Assembly: GCA_030667765.1 (NCBI GenBank)
Contig: DAOUVF010000031.1
Location: 1-13,891 of the forward strand
From: Bacteroides sp.
GTDB lineage: Bacteria; Bacteroidota; Bacteroidia; Bacteroidales; SM23-62
Reading direction: 5' to 3'
Length of the DNA: 13,891 nt
Under the pieces are notes generated by a model, which had not been told where the DNA came from, did not search any database, and saw only the letters and a program-made list of their open reading frames with translations. Shown here one piece after another: positions 1-7,646 of the stretch (the stretch's first letter is position 1; every line of letters begins with the position of its first letter). Made by a program: the position numbers and the translations under genes.

Positions 1-66
1 GTCGGGAACGAATTAAGTTATGATAAGTTCCTCAACAAGCAGGAAACAGTGGGTAGGCTGGAGTTT
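1..66 (+). pseudogene. Out-of-frame N-terminal remnant of the FtsX-type permease
   Basis: Reading from base 1, this stretch encodes NELSYDKFLNKQETVGRLEF. That matches the conserved start of the periplasmic domain in Bacteroidota FtsX/MacB-type permeases, which usually reads (D/N)ELSYDKF-H-x-N-x-(D/E)-R-I-Y-R-(V/L). The downstream permease runs in a different frame (codons from base 57 onward). In that frame there are stops at 21-26 and 54-56, so the two parts cannot be read as one protein. About 50 residues that normally separate the YR(V/L) motif from the VDxxFF motif are absent as well. The likely explanation is a small internal deletion that is not a multiple of three, with its junction near the T run at 64-68. 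The gene's true start would lie before the window. The homology is judged by eye. Confidence 0.5.
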
Positions 67-77
67 TTGTACCCTCT

Positions 78-2129
78 GTGGCCCTGGTGGACAGCAATAT
101 GTTTGATTTCTTTAACATGGAAATGCTGCAAGGAGATCCTTCATCAGCTCTGACAGAACCTTTTACAGCAGTATTGACAAAGACCCTGGCCCTAAAGATA
201 TTCGATAAGGAGGATCCTCTGGGCAAAGTTTTAAAAACATCAAGAGGAAGGGATATCCGTGTGACGGGTGTGATACAGGATCCTCAGAATTTTCATCTCC
301 AGTTTGATATATTGATGTCTTTTGTTACCCTTGGGGCCTTATACGGGGAAGAACATCTGTATACCTACAAAACCTTCCAGTATAATACTTACTTCGAGAT
401 CATTGAGAAAGCCAATATTGAAACTGTAAATCAAAAACTTACAACATTCTTCTATAAAAAATATGAAGAACTGGACGGTGAACCTGTCGCGGAAGAAGAC
501 GCTTTCAAAGTACAGCTTCGTCGGGTTAAGGATATATACTTTGCCAGGGATGTGCGTGATTCCGGCACCAGGCATGGCAATATACAATTTGTATATATCT
601 TTATTATTATTGCCGTTTTTATCATCCTGATCGCCTGTGTTAATTTCATTAATCTTTCAACGGCCAGGGCATCGGGAAGGGCCATGGAAGTAGGGATTCG
701 AAAAGTAGTAGGTTCTGACAGGACAAAACTGATCCTTCAGTTTCTGACAGAATCAGTGTTAATAAGCATGATAGCCGCCTTGATTGGCCTGCTGCTTGTT
801 GATGCAGTTTTCCCTGAGTTTGAAAACATTGTGGGTGTCGACTTGAGGATAGCTTATCTGGAAAACCCCGTCAACCTGCTTATCATATTATCCGGCATCA
901 TTGCCGTAGGGGTAATTGCCGGGATCTATCCCGCCTTTTACCTGACTGCATTTAAACCTGTCAGCGTATTGAAGGGGGGAAAAACACATGGCAGATCAGG
1001 CAGCCTCATGCGTAAAATCCTCATCGTTTTCCAGTTCACCATTTCCATTGTGCTGATTATCGGGACCATTATCGTCTACAGGCAATTGAATTACCTGGGG
1101 AATAAGGACCTGGGGTTCAAAAAGGAATTTATTGTTACCATACCCCTTAACAGTGAGCTTAAACAGAAAATGGAAATTTTTAAAGAGAATCTCCTTGCCT
1201 ATCCGCAAATTAAAAAAATTTCTTACTCATATACCACTCCTGGTGCAGGGGATAATTATGAGGGTTTTTCACTGGATGGAGTCCATGTGAGCCCGGTAGT
1301 ATATACCATTGATCCGGATTACCTCGATCTGACAGGGATTGAACTGCTCGAGGGGCGAAATTTTTCATGGGAAATGGAAACAGATAAATTGAATACCTGC
1401 CTGATCAATGAAGCCCTGGCAAAGGAACTTGACATGAACAGCCTGGTAGGTAAATGGTTTGACCATCCCGAGTGGTATATCACAGCATTCCCTGTAAAGA
1501 AGTTTGAGATCATAGGTATCATGAAGGATTTCCATTACAAGTCCTTGAGGCAACCCATTGGTTCACTCATTTTTGGCTGGGGATCAGACTGGATCAATTT
1601 TGCCAATGTCCGAATTTCTCCTGATGATATTGGAGGAGCGCTCAAAAATATTGAACGGGAATGGAAGGAGCTATCTCCCCAATATCCTTTTAACTATTCT
1701 TTTATGGATGAGAATTTTGACCGGATGTACAAGTCGGACCAGAAGCTTGCTAAAATATTCAGATACTTTGCAGCCCTGGCTATTTTTATTGCTATCCTTG
1801 GATTATTCGGACTGGCAGCCTTTATTGCGGAAAAAAGAACCAGGGAGATCGGGATCCGGAAAGCAATGGGGGCCAGCATGGCAGGAGTGTCTGTCTTGAT
1901 GGTTAAGGAATTCACCTGGCTGATATTGATTTCCAGCGTAATAGCATGGGTACTCGCCTGGTTTTGGGCGAATAACTGGTTGCAGGAATTTGCCTACAGG
2001 ATGGATCTTACCATATGGATATTTATCAGTTCCACAATTATTGCCCTTTTAGTGGCCTGGATTACAGTCATAAGCCAAACCCTTAAAGCGGCCAATACCA
2101 ATCCAGCCGACTCTCTGAGATATGAATGA
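78..2129 (+). CDS. FtsX/MacB-type ABC transporter permease, 5'-disrupted
   Basis: This is an integral-membrane permease of the MacB_PCD plus FtsX type. Such proteins pair with a LolD/MacB-like ATPase and move lipoproteins, peptides or antibiotics, or transmit force across the envelope; the substrate is unknown here. Counting from the GTG at 78, residues 4-165 are the end of a periplasmic MacB_PCD domain (VDSNMFDFF, then GDP and VLT motifs). Membrane segments follow at about 169-193, 222-243, 262-290 and 310-335. A second periplasmic domain covers about 345-550. A second FtsX domain starts near 555 (KRTREIGIRKAMGAS) and has three more membrane segments to the end. The first FtsX domain carries the parallel motif VGIRKVVGS. 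The tail NPADSLRYE is typical. The GTG start is only where the open frame begins; upstream homology lies in another frame (1-66). No ATPase gene is visible in the window. Confidence 0.85.
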   Translation: MALVDSNMFDFFNMEMLQGDPSSALTEPFTAVLTKTLALKIFDKEDPLGKVLKTSRGRDIRVTGVIQDPQNFHLQFDILMSFVTLGALYGEEHLYTYKTFQYNTYFEIIEKANIETVNQKLTTFFYKKYEELDGEPVAEEDAFKVQLRRVKDIYFARDVRDSGTRHGNIQFVYIFIIIAVFIILIACVNFINLSTARASGRAMEVGIRKVVGSDRTKLILQFLTESVLISMIAALIGLLLVDAVFPEFENIVGVDLRIAYLENPVNLLIILSGIIAVGVIAGIYPAFYLTAFKPVSVLKGGKTHGRSGSLMRKILIVFQFTISIVLIIGTIIVYRQLNYLGNKDLGFKKEFIVTIPLNSELKQKMEIFKENLLAYPQIKKISYSYTTPGAGDNYEGFSLDGVHVSPVVYTIDPDYLDLTGIELLEGRNFSWEMETDKLNTCLINEALAKELDMNSLVGKWFDHPEWYITAFPVKKFEIIGIMKDFHYKSLRQPIGSLIFGWGSDWINFANVRISPDDIGGALKNIEREWKELSPQYPFNYSFMDENFDRMYKSDQKLAKIFRYFAALAIFIAILGLFGLAAFIAEKRTREIGIRKAMGASMAGVSVLMVKEFTWLILISSVIAWVLAWFWANNWLQEFAYRMDLTIWIFISSTIIALLVAWITVISQTLKAANTNPADSLRYE

Positions 2130-2140
2130 TGTTTTTTAGT

Positions 2141-2148
2141 TAAATTTG
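2141..2148 (+). promoter_or_regulatory. Candidate Bacteroidota -7 promoter element for the PIG-L gene
   Basis: TAAATTTG is an exact match to the Bacteroidota -7 consensus TAnnTTTG and sits 20 bases before the ATG at 2169. It would give a short leader of roughly 14 bases. I see no convincing TTTG-type -33 element at the expected distance, so this is only a candidate. If real, the deacetylase can be transcribed separately from the damaged permease. Confidence 0.35.
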
Positions 2149-2168
2149 ATTTACAAACAAAACATATT

Positions 2169-3002
2169 ATGAGAACTTATCGGATTTTCCTTTTATTAAT
2201 TATGATCCCATGCTTGTCTTTTTCACAGCCGGATGTCCCGGTTGAAGAATGGACAGGAAAAACCATTTTGCTGATTGGCGCTCACCCCGACGATGATGCT
2301 TATTCACTGGGTACCCTGGGACTGTTACAGTCCAATGGTAATGAAGTTTATATTGCCATACTTACTACCGGAAATGTGGGTACACAGGATCCGGACCTCT
2401 CTATGGTCGACCTTGCAAACATTCGCAAACTGGAAGAACAGGCGGCACTGGCAGCAGTGGGAATTCCCCTGGATCATTATACCAATTTCGGCTATGACGA
2501 CGGCTTGCTTGAATACGAAAATAAGAAGGAGGTGGTAGCCAAACTGGTCCGCCTCATTCGCCAGGTCCGTCCGGATGTATTGTTCGCCTTTGATCCCGGC
2601 AAGGGGGAACAAAGATGGCATAAGGCCGATCACAGGTCAGCTTCTTACCTGGCTGCAGATGCCGCCCGGGCAGCAATGTGGCCTTTGCTTTTTCAGGGAC
2701 AGATCACCATGGAGGGATTGGAGGCCCATACCATTGAGGAATATTTATTATTCGATTCTGCCGAAGATGATAAAAATACCTGGGTGGATATTTCAACTTT
2801 CAAGGATAAAAAGATCACAGCCATGTCGCAGTATGTAAGCCAATGGAGTTCTGGCTGGTACAAATATGAAGGTCCTGACCTGTCTGCAGAAGAGGCCGAG
2901 CAGGTCAGGGATCGCGTCAGTAAAAGGATTCACTACCGGGATGGCAAGGCAGTGGAAGGATTTCGGCATTATAAAGGATTGCCTGATAATATCGGGAGAT
3001 AG
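2169..3002 (+). CDS. Secreted PIG-L/LmbE-family deacetylase
   Basis: This is a 277-residue zinc-dependent deacetylase of the PIG-L/LmbE family, whose members remove acetyl groups from N-acetylglucosamine-type sugars or related conjugates. Residues 1-19 form a signal peptide (MRTYRIFLLLIMIPCLSFS), so the enzyme should be exported to the periplasm. The metal-binding motif is at 38-43 (AHPDDD), where His39 and Asp42 are the expected ligands. The family usually has Glu at 43, and here it is Asp. The conserved R-K-L-E-E pattern is at 86-90. The third motif HKADH (151-155) supplies the last ligand. Length is normal for the family. The gene lies 39 bases after the permease with its own candidate -7 element at 2141. 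Its stop codon abuts the stop of the convergent gene with no base between. The acetylated substrate cannot be told from sequence. Confidence 0.9.
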   Translation: MRTYRIFLLLIMIPCLSFSQPDVPVEEWTGKTILLIGAHPDDDAYSLGTLGLLQSNGNEVYIAILTTGNVGTQDPDLSMVDLANIRKLEEQAALAAVGIPLDHYTNFGYDDGLLEYENKKEVVAKLVRLIRQVRPDVLFAFDPGKGEQRWHKADHRSASYLAADAARAAMWPLLFQGQITMEGLEAHTIEEYLLFDSAEDDKNTWVDISTFKDKKITAMSQYVSQWSSGWYKYEGPDLSAEEAEQVRDRVSKRIHYRDGKAVEGFRHYKGLPDNIGR

Positions 3003-3830
3003 CTATGGTGTATGGGTGGGATCCCAACCGGTTGCCAGATCCTCATTGAATGTATCCAGGGTATCCATATCTCCTTCTGATATAGTGAAATCGAAAACAT
3101 TTGCATTTTCGATGATACGATCCTTATTTACAGATTTGGGCAATACCACATATTGCTTCTCCAGGGCCCAGCGGATGAGCAGCTGTGCAGTTGTTTTTCC
3201 ATATTTTGCAGCCAGTTCAACCAGCCGGGGATCATTCAGTTTCTTGCCTTTGGTAAGGGGACTATAAGCCTCGATTACAATCCCTGTTGAATGACAGAGA
3301 TCAAGGGTTTCTTTCCGCTGAAGAAAATTATAAGGACTCATCTCGATCTGGTTTATCGCAGGAACCACATGTGCCTTTTCAAGCAGTTCTTCCAGGTGAT
3401 GTACCATGAAATTGCTAACCCCGATGGACCTGCATCTGTCTTTGTCAAGGAGTTCTTCCATGGCTGTCCAGGATTCCAGGCGGCGGCCTTCCACAGGCCA
3501 GTGCATCAGATAGAGATCCACATAATCAAGTCCCATTTTACCCAGGCTGATCTCACAGGCATCCAGAGTTGATTCATAGCCCTGGTCCGCATTCCAGAGT
3601 TTGGTTGTAACAAAGATATCTTCCCTTGGGAGCCTGCTTTCAGCCACTGCCTTTCCAACATCCACTTCATTCCCATAGATCCTCGCTGTATCGATATGCC
3701 TGTATCCTGCCTCTAAGGAATCAAGAATGGCCTGCTTGGTGACTCCTCCGGCCGGGCTCTGGAATACTCCCAATCCAATGATGGGTATATTCACTCCGTT
3801 GTTCAGTGTTATTGTGGTATTGATATTCAT
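3003..3830 (-). CDS. Aldo/keto reductase, cytosolic
   Basis: This is a 275-residue NAD(P)H-dependent aldo/keto reductase with the family's usual TIM-barrel length and no signal peptide. The full catalytic tetrad is visible: Asp47 and Tyr52 in DTARIYGNE, Lys77 in TTKLW, and His110 in LMHWP. The cofactor-binding strands are also present (SIGVSNF near 135-141, NQIEMSPY, and LPKSVNKDRI for the adenosine phosphate). It resembles the 2,5-diketo-D-gluconate reductase/glyoxal reductase group (AKR5), but the substrate is not determined. The ATG overlaps the stop of the upstream DUF1080-PHP gene in an ATGA arrangement (3827-3830), so the two are probably translationally coupled. That points to sugar or sugar-aldehyde reduction alongside the lipoprotein. 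The 3' end abuts the convergent PIG-L gene. Confidence 0.93.
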   Translation of the reverse strand: MNINTTITLNNGVNIPIIGLGVFQSPAGGVTKQAILDSLEAGYRHIDTARIYGNEVDVGKAVAESRLPREDIFVTTKLWNADQGYESTLDACEISLGKMGLDYVDLYLMHWPVEGRRLESWTAMEELLDKDRCRSIGVSNFMVHHLEELLEKAHVVPAINQIEMSPYNFLQRKETLDLCHSTGIVIEAYSPLTKGKKLNDPRLVELAAKYGKTTAQLLIRWALEKQYVVLPKSVNKDRIIENANVFDFTISEGDMDTLDTFNEDLATGWDPTHTP

Positions 3831-5284
3831 AATTCAGGCATCCACATGTCCGCTGGGATCAGTCCGCATTCACTGATCATTTCAATGGCATAGTCCATCC
3901 TCCCCAGATCGCCGGCGCTGCCGTTGTTGGTCCCGAAAGTAAATTTCACACCTGCCTCTTTGGCACGCTTAATAAAAGCTGGACTCGGGATCCGGCGGCG
4001 ATTGTTGATCTCAAAGGCTACCTGGTTGTCAACCAGGGCCCTGATCACCCTGTCCATCCTCTCCGGGGTCCATAATTCATCGTATCTGTCATTGATCTCT
4101 GTGGGCAGGTAGGTTGGATTTACATAAATATCAATGGGTTCAGTCAGGATCTTTTCAATCCTGTCAACCAGCTGGTCCATGAAATTCTGTGGATCTCCCA
4201 CCTCTGTCTCTTCCGGTATCCAGAGGCGCATCCGTTTTCCATTGTCATTTGTCCAGGTCATGGCATCGGTAAATACGTAATCGAACTTTGAAATTACCTC
4301 TTCAGAAAACATTTCGAGCCATTCCCGTCCTTCTGCCTGCATAGCCAGCCAGGAATGTGGCGGCCTGGCATAATTATCCAGGAATTTCAGCACTTCCTCA
4401 TCGGTCTCAAATCCCATCTTCAGTCCACAATTGACGGCAATACCATAGGAGTATCCATACATCCGGGCATTTTTTAAAGCATCATCCAGGGTTAATCCTT
4501 GTTTCAGGTGGACATGCAGGTCAAGCAGGGGTAAATTACCAGCACCCTGATCAATAATTTTTGCCTCGAATTCCGGGTCATCCAGTGCCTTTCCCGGGCT
4601 GGGCAAATCATCTGGCAATGGCTTCACTTTTATGTTCTTATAATACACCTTGCTGCCGGGATCATGGCATTGAAAAGCGAAAGTCCCGGAGGACAATAGC
4701 CTGCCGCTGATACTTTCCGGCCGGTATGGATTTTCGGGCTCAGTGTATTCCGCAATCAATTGATCATTGATATAGGTTTGAATGGTCTTTCCCTGCACCA
4801 CGATCCGGTAATTGAACCATTCATTATCGGGGACCGGTGATTTCCAGCAATTGCTAATTGCATAAATGCTCCCGGTCATTTTATGCTCACCGGAGGAGCC
4901 CTCCGGTAGATCGGGTCTGGAATTAATTACCTGGCATTCGTATCCCTGGGCCGGCCATCCTTCATCCTGGAATTCCGTGTGGATATAGATCCCTGAATTG
5001 GAACCCGGCAGTGTTTTGACATCTGCCACAAATTCGAAGTTCTTAAAATCATGATCCAACACGTCCCCGGTATAGAACAGGTGGGAACGCGGGCCATTGG
5101 TTACAAAGGCTCCATCCTCGATAATCCAGGATTCTTTGTTCTCTGATGCTTCCCAGCCATCAAATGTTTCCCCGTCAAACAATACCTGCCAGTCCCCCGA
5201 CCCACATCCATTCAGGAGAATTGATATTGCAAATAAGATTGTAACATAGGTTAATTTCATTAAGGTTCTCATCTTCATTTTCAT
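3827..5284 (-). CDS. Lipoprotein with DUF1080 (3-keto-disaccharide hydrolase-like) and PHP-like domains
   Basis: This is a two-domain lipoprotein of about 485 residues. From the ATG at 5284, residues 1-26 are a lipoprotein signal with lipobox L-N-G-Cys27. Residues about 31-224 are a DUF1080/3-keto-disaccharide hydrolase-like fold of the concanavalin type (LFDGETFDGW at the start, SGIYIHTE, YECQVIN, then a FQCHDPGSKVYYKNIKVKPLP end). Residues about 250-485 resemble a PHP phosphoesterase domain: DLHVHL with His257 and His259, then EINNRRR and FTFGTNNGS. The last motif has Asn where PHP proteins usually have Asp-x-His, so one metal site may be altered. The open frame reaches 5362, but residues before 5284 do not look like a signal peptide. 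Starts at 5278, 5272 or 5260 are equally possible; the last leaves an 18-residue signal. It is coupled to the aldo/keto reductase downstream. The joint role of the two domains is unknown. Confidence 0.8.
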   Translation of the reverse strand: MKMKMRTLMKLTYVTILFAISILLNGCGSGDWQVLFDGETFDGWEASENKESWIIEDGAFVTNGPRSHLFYTGDVLDHDFKNFEFVADVKTLPGSNSGIYIHTEFQDEGWPAQGYECQVINSRPDLPEGSSGEHKMTGSIYAISNCWKSPVPDNEWFNYRIVVQGKTIQTYINDQLIAEYTEPENPYRPESISGRLLSSGTFAFQCHDPGSKVYYKNIKVKPLPDDLPSPGKALDDPEFEAKIIDQGAGNLPLLDLHVHLKQGLTLDDALKNARMYGYSYGIAVNCGLKMGFETDEEVLKFLDNYARPPHSWLAMQAEGREWLEMFSEEVISKFDYVFTDAMTWTNDNGKRMRLWIPEETEVGDPQNFMDQLVDRIEKILTEPIDIYVNPTYLPTEINDRYDELWTPERMDRVIRALVDNQVAFEINNRRRIPSPAFIKRAKEAGVKFTFGTNNGSAGDLGRMDYAIEMISECGLIPADMWMPEL

Positions 5285-5389
5285 TAAAGGTGGATAAGCA
5301 TTAAAGGTATACTCCCTAAAGTTAGGTATAAATGAGTAAAGACACCAGTCCCGGGTTCGCATCCTTGACCGAAGAAAGTTGAAATTAGC

Positions 5390-6604
5390 TCAGGTTAAAT
5401 AGATCATGTCCTCAGGGATTTCTATGATCCTGGATATATCCTGGATTTTTTCCCGAACATCGAATCCCATTGTACAGGTAACCTTGCATTCCGTGCAATC
5501 CTTGCAGGATAAACCATGTTGATCTGCCCTGTCCATAGTATGCCGGGCCAGGCTCAGGTTTCGGTATCCGTAAGCATACATATAGCTCCTCATCATGGTC
5601 GGAATATCGATATTTTCAGGACATTGGGCTAAACATCTATTGCATTGCTGGCAATACAATCCTGAGGTGGTATCTTCTGAGGGTGGATCCAGGTCTCTCA
5701 ACTCTTCGTCTGTCAAGCCCATATCAGCCATGATTTCAAGATCCTGGTGAAGTTCATCGAAGCTGGAGCAATCCGGGATCGTTGTATGTATGTTTTCATT
5801 CTGAAGAACCCATTTCAAAGCAGCCCTGGTATTGATGGGTTGTTTTTTCTCCTTGTCCCAGTAAACCCCGGCCATGGTTTTCATACCTATGATACCCAAT
5901 CCTTTATCGGCAGCATATTGCATGGCCTCATTCATTTCCTGCTGATTTGTCTTACGGAAATTGTATGCAATTGTCACCATGTCATAAATACCTGCATCGG
6001 CAGTATCCCGAATAGCCTCATGTTCGATATTATGGGAGGCAATCCCGATGTATCTCGCCTTGCCTTGCTTTTTTATTGATTCCATGGCTTTCAGGAGAGG
6101 TTCAAAAAACACAGCCTCCCGGCTGCCTGCGAAAGGAGCATTTAGTATATCCACATAATCGACCTGTAATCGCTCAAGGCAACCGTTAACACTTTCCAGG
6201 AAGGTATCCATGTTTGTTTCCGGTTTGAACTTACCATTCTTAAAATCAATTTCCAGCCCTTTGCCGGTCCCGGTTAAAATCATGCAAGATTCCCTTGGCC
6301 TGTCCTTTAATACTTGTCCAACCATTTTCTCATTATTCCCATTAAGATAATATTCATGGGTGGCCAGCAGCTTCACTCCCCGATCGAGTGCTTCCCTGAC
6401 CAGGTTGGGATTGTCACAGTTACCGGTTCCCATACTGATAACCGGTAGCTTTATGCCGGTTTTACCAAGTGTCCGGTGAACAAATTTTTTCTCCTCATCC
6501 CTGGCAAGCGAATTGGTTAGAGAGTCCTGGAAAGAGTTGCGGGCCAGGCCGGTACCGGTAACTGCCAGCAGGCTGTTCCTGAGAAAATTTCGGCGGTTTT
6601 GCAT
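5390..6604 (-). CDS. Tat-exported aldo/keto reductase with C-terminal 4Fe-4S motifs
   Basis: This 404-residue protein has a twin-arginine signal (NRRNFLRNS at 3-11, hydrophobic stretch to about 25), so it should be folded and exported, probably to the periplasm. Residues about 42-300 form an aldo/keto reductase barrel (RTLGKTGIKLPVISMGTG start, IGIASHN near 187-192). The tail carries two four-cysteine clusters, Cys318/321/324/328 followed by Pro and Cys367/370/373/377, as in 4Fe-4S ferredoxins. The usual catalytic Asp is Ala81 (in LLATHEYY), and the usual His falls on Pro157 (in VDILNAPFAG). A Tyr at 85 or 86 and a Lys at 115 remain. It may therefore not run normal carbonyl reduction. The 105 bases before the lipoprotein gene hold no clear promoter, so the two are probably co-transcribed. 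No Shine-Dalgarno sequence precedes the ATG, only an A-rich tract. Confidence 0.88.
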   Translation of the reverse strand: MQNRRNFLRNSLLAVTGTGLARNSFQDSLTNSLARDEEKKFVHRTLGKTGIKLPVISMGTGNCDNPNLVREALDRGVKLLATHEYYLNGNNEKMVGQVLKDRPRESCMILTGTGKGLEIDFKNGKFKPETNMDTFLESVNGCLERLQVDYVDILNAPFAGSREAVFFEPLLKAMESIKKQGKARYIGIASHNIEHEAIRDTADAGIYDMVTIAYNFRKTNQQEMNEAMQYAADKGLGIIGMKTMAGVYWDKEKKQPINTRAALKWVLQNENIHTTIPDCSSFDELHQDLEIMADMGLTDEELRDLDPPSEDTTSGLYCQQCNRCLAQCPENIDIPTMMRSYMYAYGYRNLSLARHTMDRADQHGLSCKDCTECKVTCTMGFDVREKIQDISRIIEIPEDMIYLT

Positions 6605-6687
6605 GCTTTTTTTTCAACAAGTTAAAACAATCCTTTATGATTATCAACCTGTTACTTTGAGAAACCGGTACCAGCCAATAATGAAAA

Positions 6688-7068
6688 TTATTCTTTTTTA
6701 CTTTCCCCTTTTTCTTTGTTTTTCATTTCAGCCATTTTTTCTACCAGGTCCGGCACTTTTTCAAAAAGGGTAGTCAGGGCCGTTTTTTTATCAACCGGAA
6801 TAAAGGATATTTCCTTTCCCCTGGCCGTCAGAAATCCAAGTGGAACAATACCGATACCGGCACCTGCTCCACCACCTGATCCTTTCACCTTCCTTTTTGG
6901 ATCATCGCCGGTCCCGGCACCACTCCCAAATCCGGTTCCTACCTTGATAACTGGTCTGCAGGAAAATTCCCCGATCTTGAATTCTTCTCCCAATACGGTT
7001 TCCGTACTGGCAAGACTTTTTACATGTTCTGATACTTTGTCAAGTAATTCTTCAATTTTAATTTCCAT
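6688..7068 (-). CDS. GerW/YtfJ-family protein
   Basis: This is a 126-residue protein of the GerW/YtfJ family (Spore_YtfJ), first described in Bacillus endospore formers. An N-terminal helix (about 1-20) is followed by a core with VLGEEFKIGEF and PVIKVGTGFGSG. A Gly-rich region follows at about 44-73, and then the family hallmark GIGIVPLGFLTARG at about 71-84. The C-terminal part is a charged helix ending in a Lys/Glu-rich tail. There is no signal peptide or membrane segment. It starts 12 bases after the DUF2953-like gene, so the pair forms an operon. Bacillus has the same pairing (ytfI-ytfJ). Relatives are widespread in non-sporulating Bacteroidota, so the role is unlikely to be germination. 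Its function here is unknown. Confidence 0.85.
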   Translation of the reverse strand: MEIKIEELLDKVSEHVKSLASTETVLGEEFKIGEFSCRPVIKVGTGFGSGAGTGDDPKRKVKGSGGGAGAGIGIVPLGFLTARGKEISFIPVDKKTALTTLFEKVPDLVEKMAEMKNKEKGESKKE

Positions 7069-7080
7069 TTTGATATAATT

Positions 7081-7608
7081 TTAAAGGTTAATAAACGATC
7101 TATATTTAATTTTAATCACGATCCATAATAAGGTACCCAGCCGGGTTCTCAGGTCAAGAAGCAGGGATGAGGTCCCCTCAAAATTCACCTTCATCTGAAT
7201 ATCCCTGGAATTCACCATTGAAAAAACCGGTACCAGCCATGCATTCAGCATGAAATCATCTGTATCAATATCCAGGAGCAATTTCCTGATCCGAATAGAA
7301 CGGACCGTATAGCTGATTATCTGTTTGCCTTCCGGGAGCTTTTTTAGTCTCCATTTTTTCCCTGGTTTCTTAAGCTTTCCCTTACTTTTCCCCCTTTTAG
7401 CCAGAAAAGGATTGAATCTAAACGGAATGAAGAATATCCATCCCCTGATATGAAATATTTCTGTAGAGGGTACCACAACCACCTTGAATATCCCCGGCAG
7501 CACCAGGTGGTAACGGCTGGTATCTGTATTCAGGAACAGGGTTACCGGCCCAAGCAATATCCAAAGCAGAAAAGCGATCAATGATGATATGATAATAAAC
7601 CAGGTCAC
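7081..7608 (-). CDS. DUF2953-like membrane protein, partner of the GerW-family gene
   Basis: This 175-residue protein has one clear N-terminal membrane segment (about 3-25) and a soluble part with a very basic linker (KRGKSKGKLKKPGKKWRLKK, near 71-90). The section after it (residues about 100-165: IRKLLLDIDTDDFMLNAWLVPVF, then a VNFEG motif) resembles the C-terminal half of DUF2953 proteins such as Bacillus YtfI, judged by eye. The start is GTG at 7608. No ATG lies upstream in frame before the stop at 7621-7623, and a later start would lose the membrane segment. The gene is followed after 12 bases by the GerW/YtfJ-like gene. It may anchor that partner at the membrane, but this rests on gene order alone. 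Two copies of a 9-base repeat lie 38-68 bases upstream. Confidence 0.65.
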   Translation of the reverse strand: MTWFIIISSLIAFLLWILLGPVTLFLNTDTSRYHLVLPGIFKVVVVPSTEIFHIRGWIFFIPFRFNPFLAKRGKSKGKLKKPGKKWRLKKLPEGKQIISYTVRSIRIRKLLLDIDTDDFMLNAWLVPVFSMVNSRDIQMKVNFEGTSSLLLDLRTRLGTLLWIVIKIKYRSFINL

Positions 7609-7646
7609 GATGCAAAAATGCTAAGGTTATATTAACTATCCGAACG

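Noticed and set aside
1558..1899. 113-residue reading frame inside the permease on the same strand
   Set aside because: It overlaps the conserved second FtsX domain in another frame and has no recognisable domain.
2130..2168. Rho-independent terminator after the permease
   Set aside because: There is a T run at 2132-2137 but no stable hairpin before it.
5285..5362. N-terminal extension of the DUF1080-PHP lipoprotein to the ATG at 5362
   Set aside because: The extra 26 residues are not hydrophobic and precede a complete lipoprotein signal with a lipobox Cys, so the start at 5284 or later is more likely.
6688..7068. Evidence that the organism forms endospores
   Set aside because: GerW/YtfJ-family genes occur widely in non-sporulating bacteria, and no other sporulation gene is in the window.
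6716..7078. 120-residue plus-strand reading frame opposite the GerW-like gene
   Set aside because: It is Pro-rich only because it mirrors the Gly-rich strand of GerW; it shows no family features and lies antisense to a clear gene.
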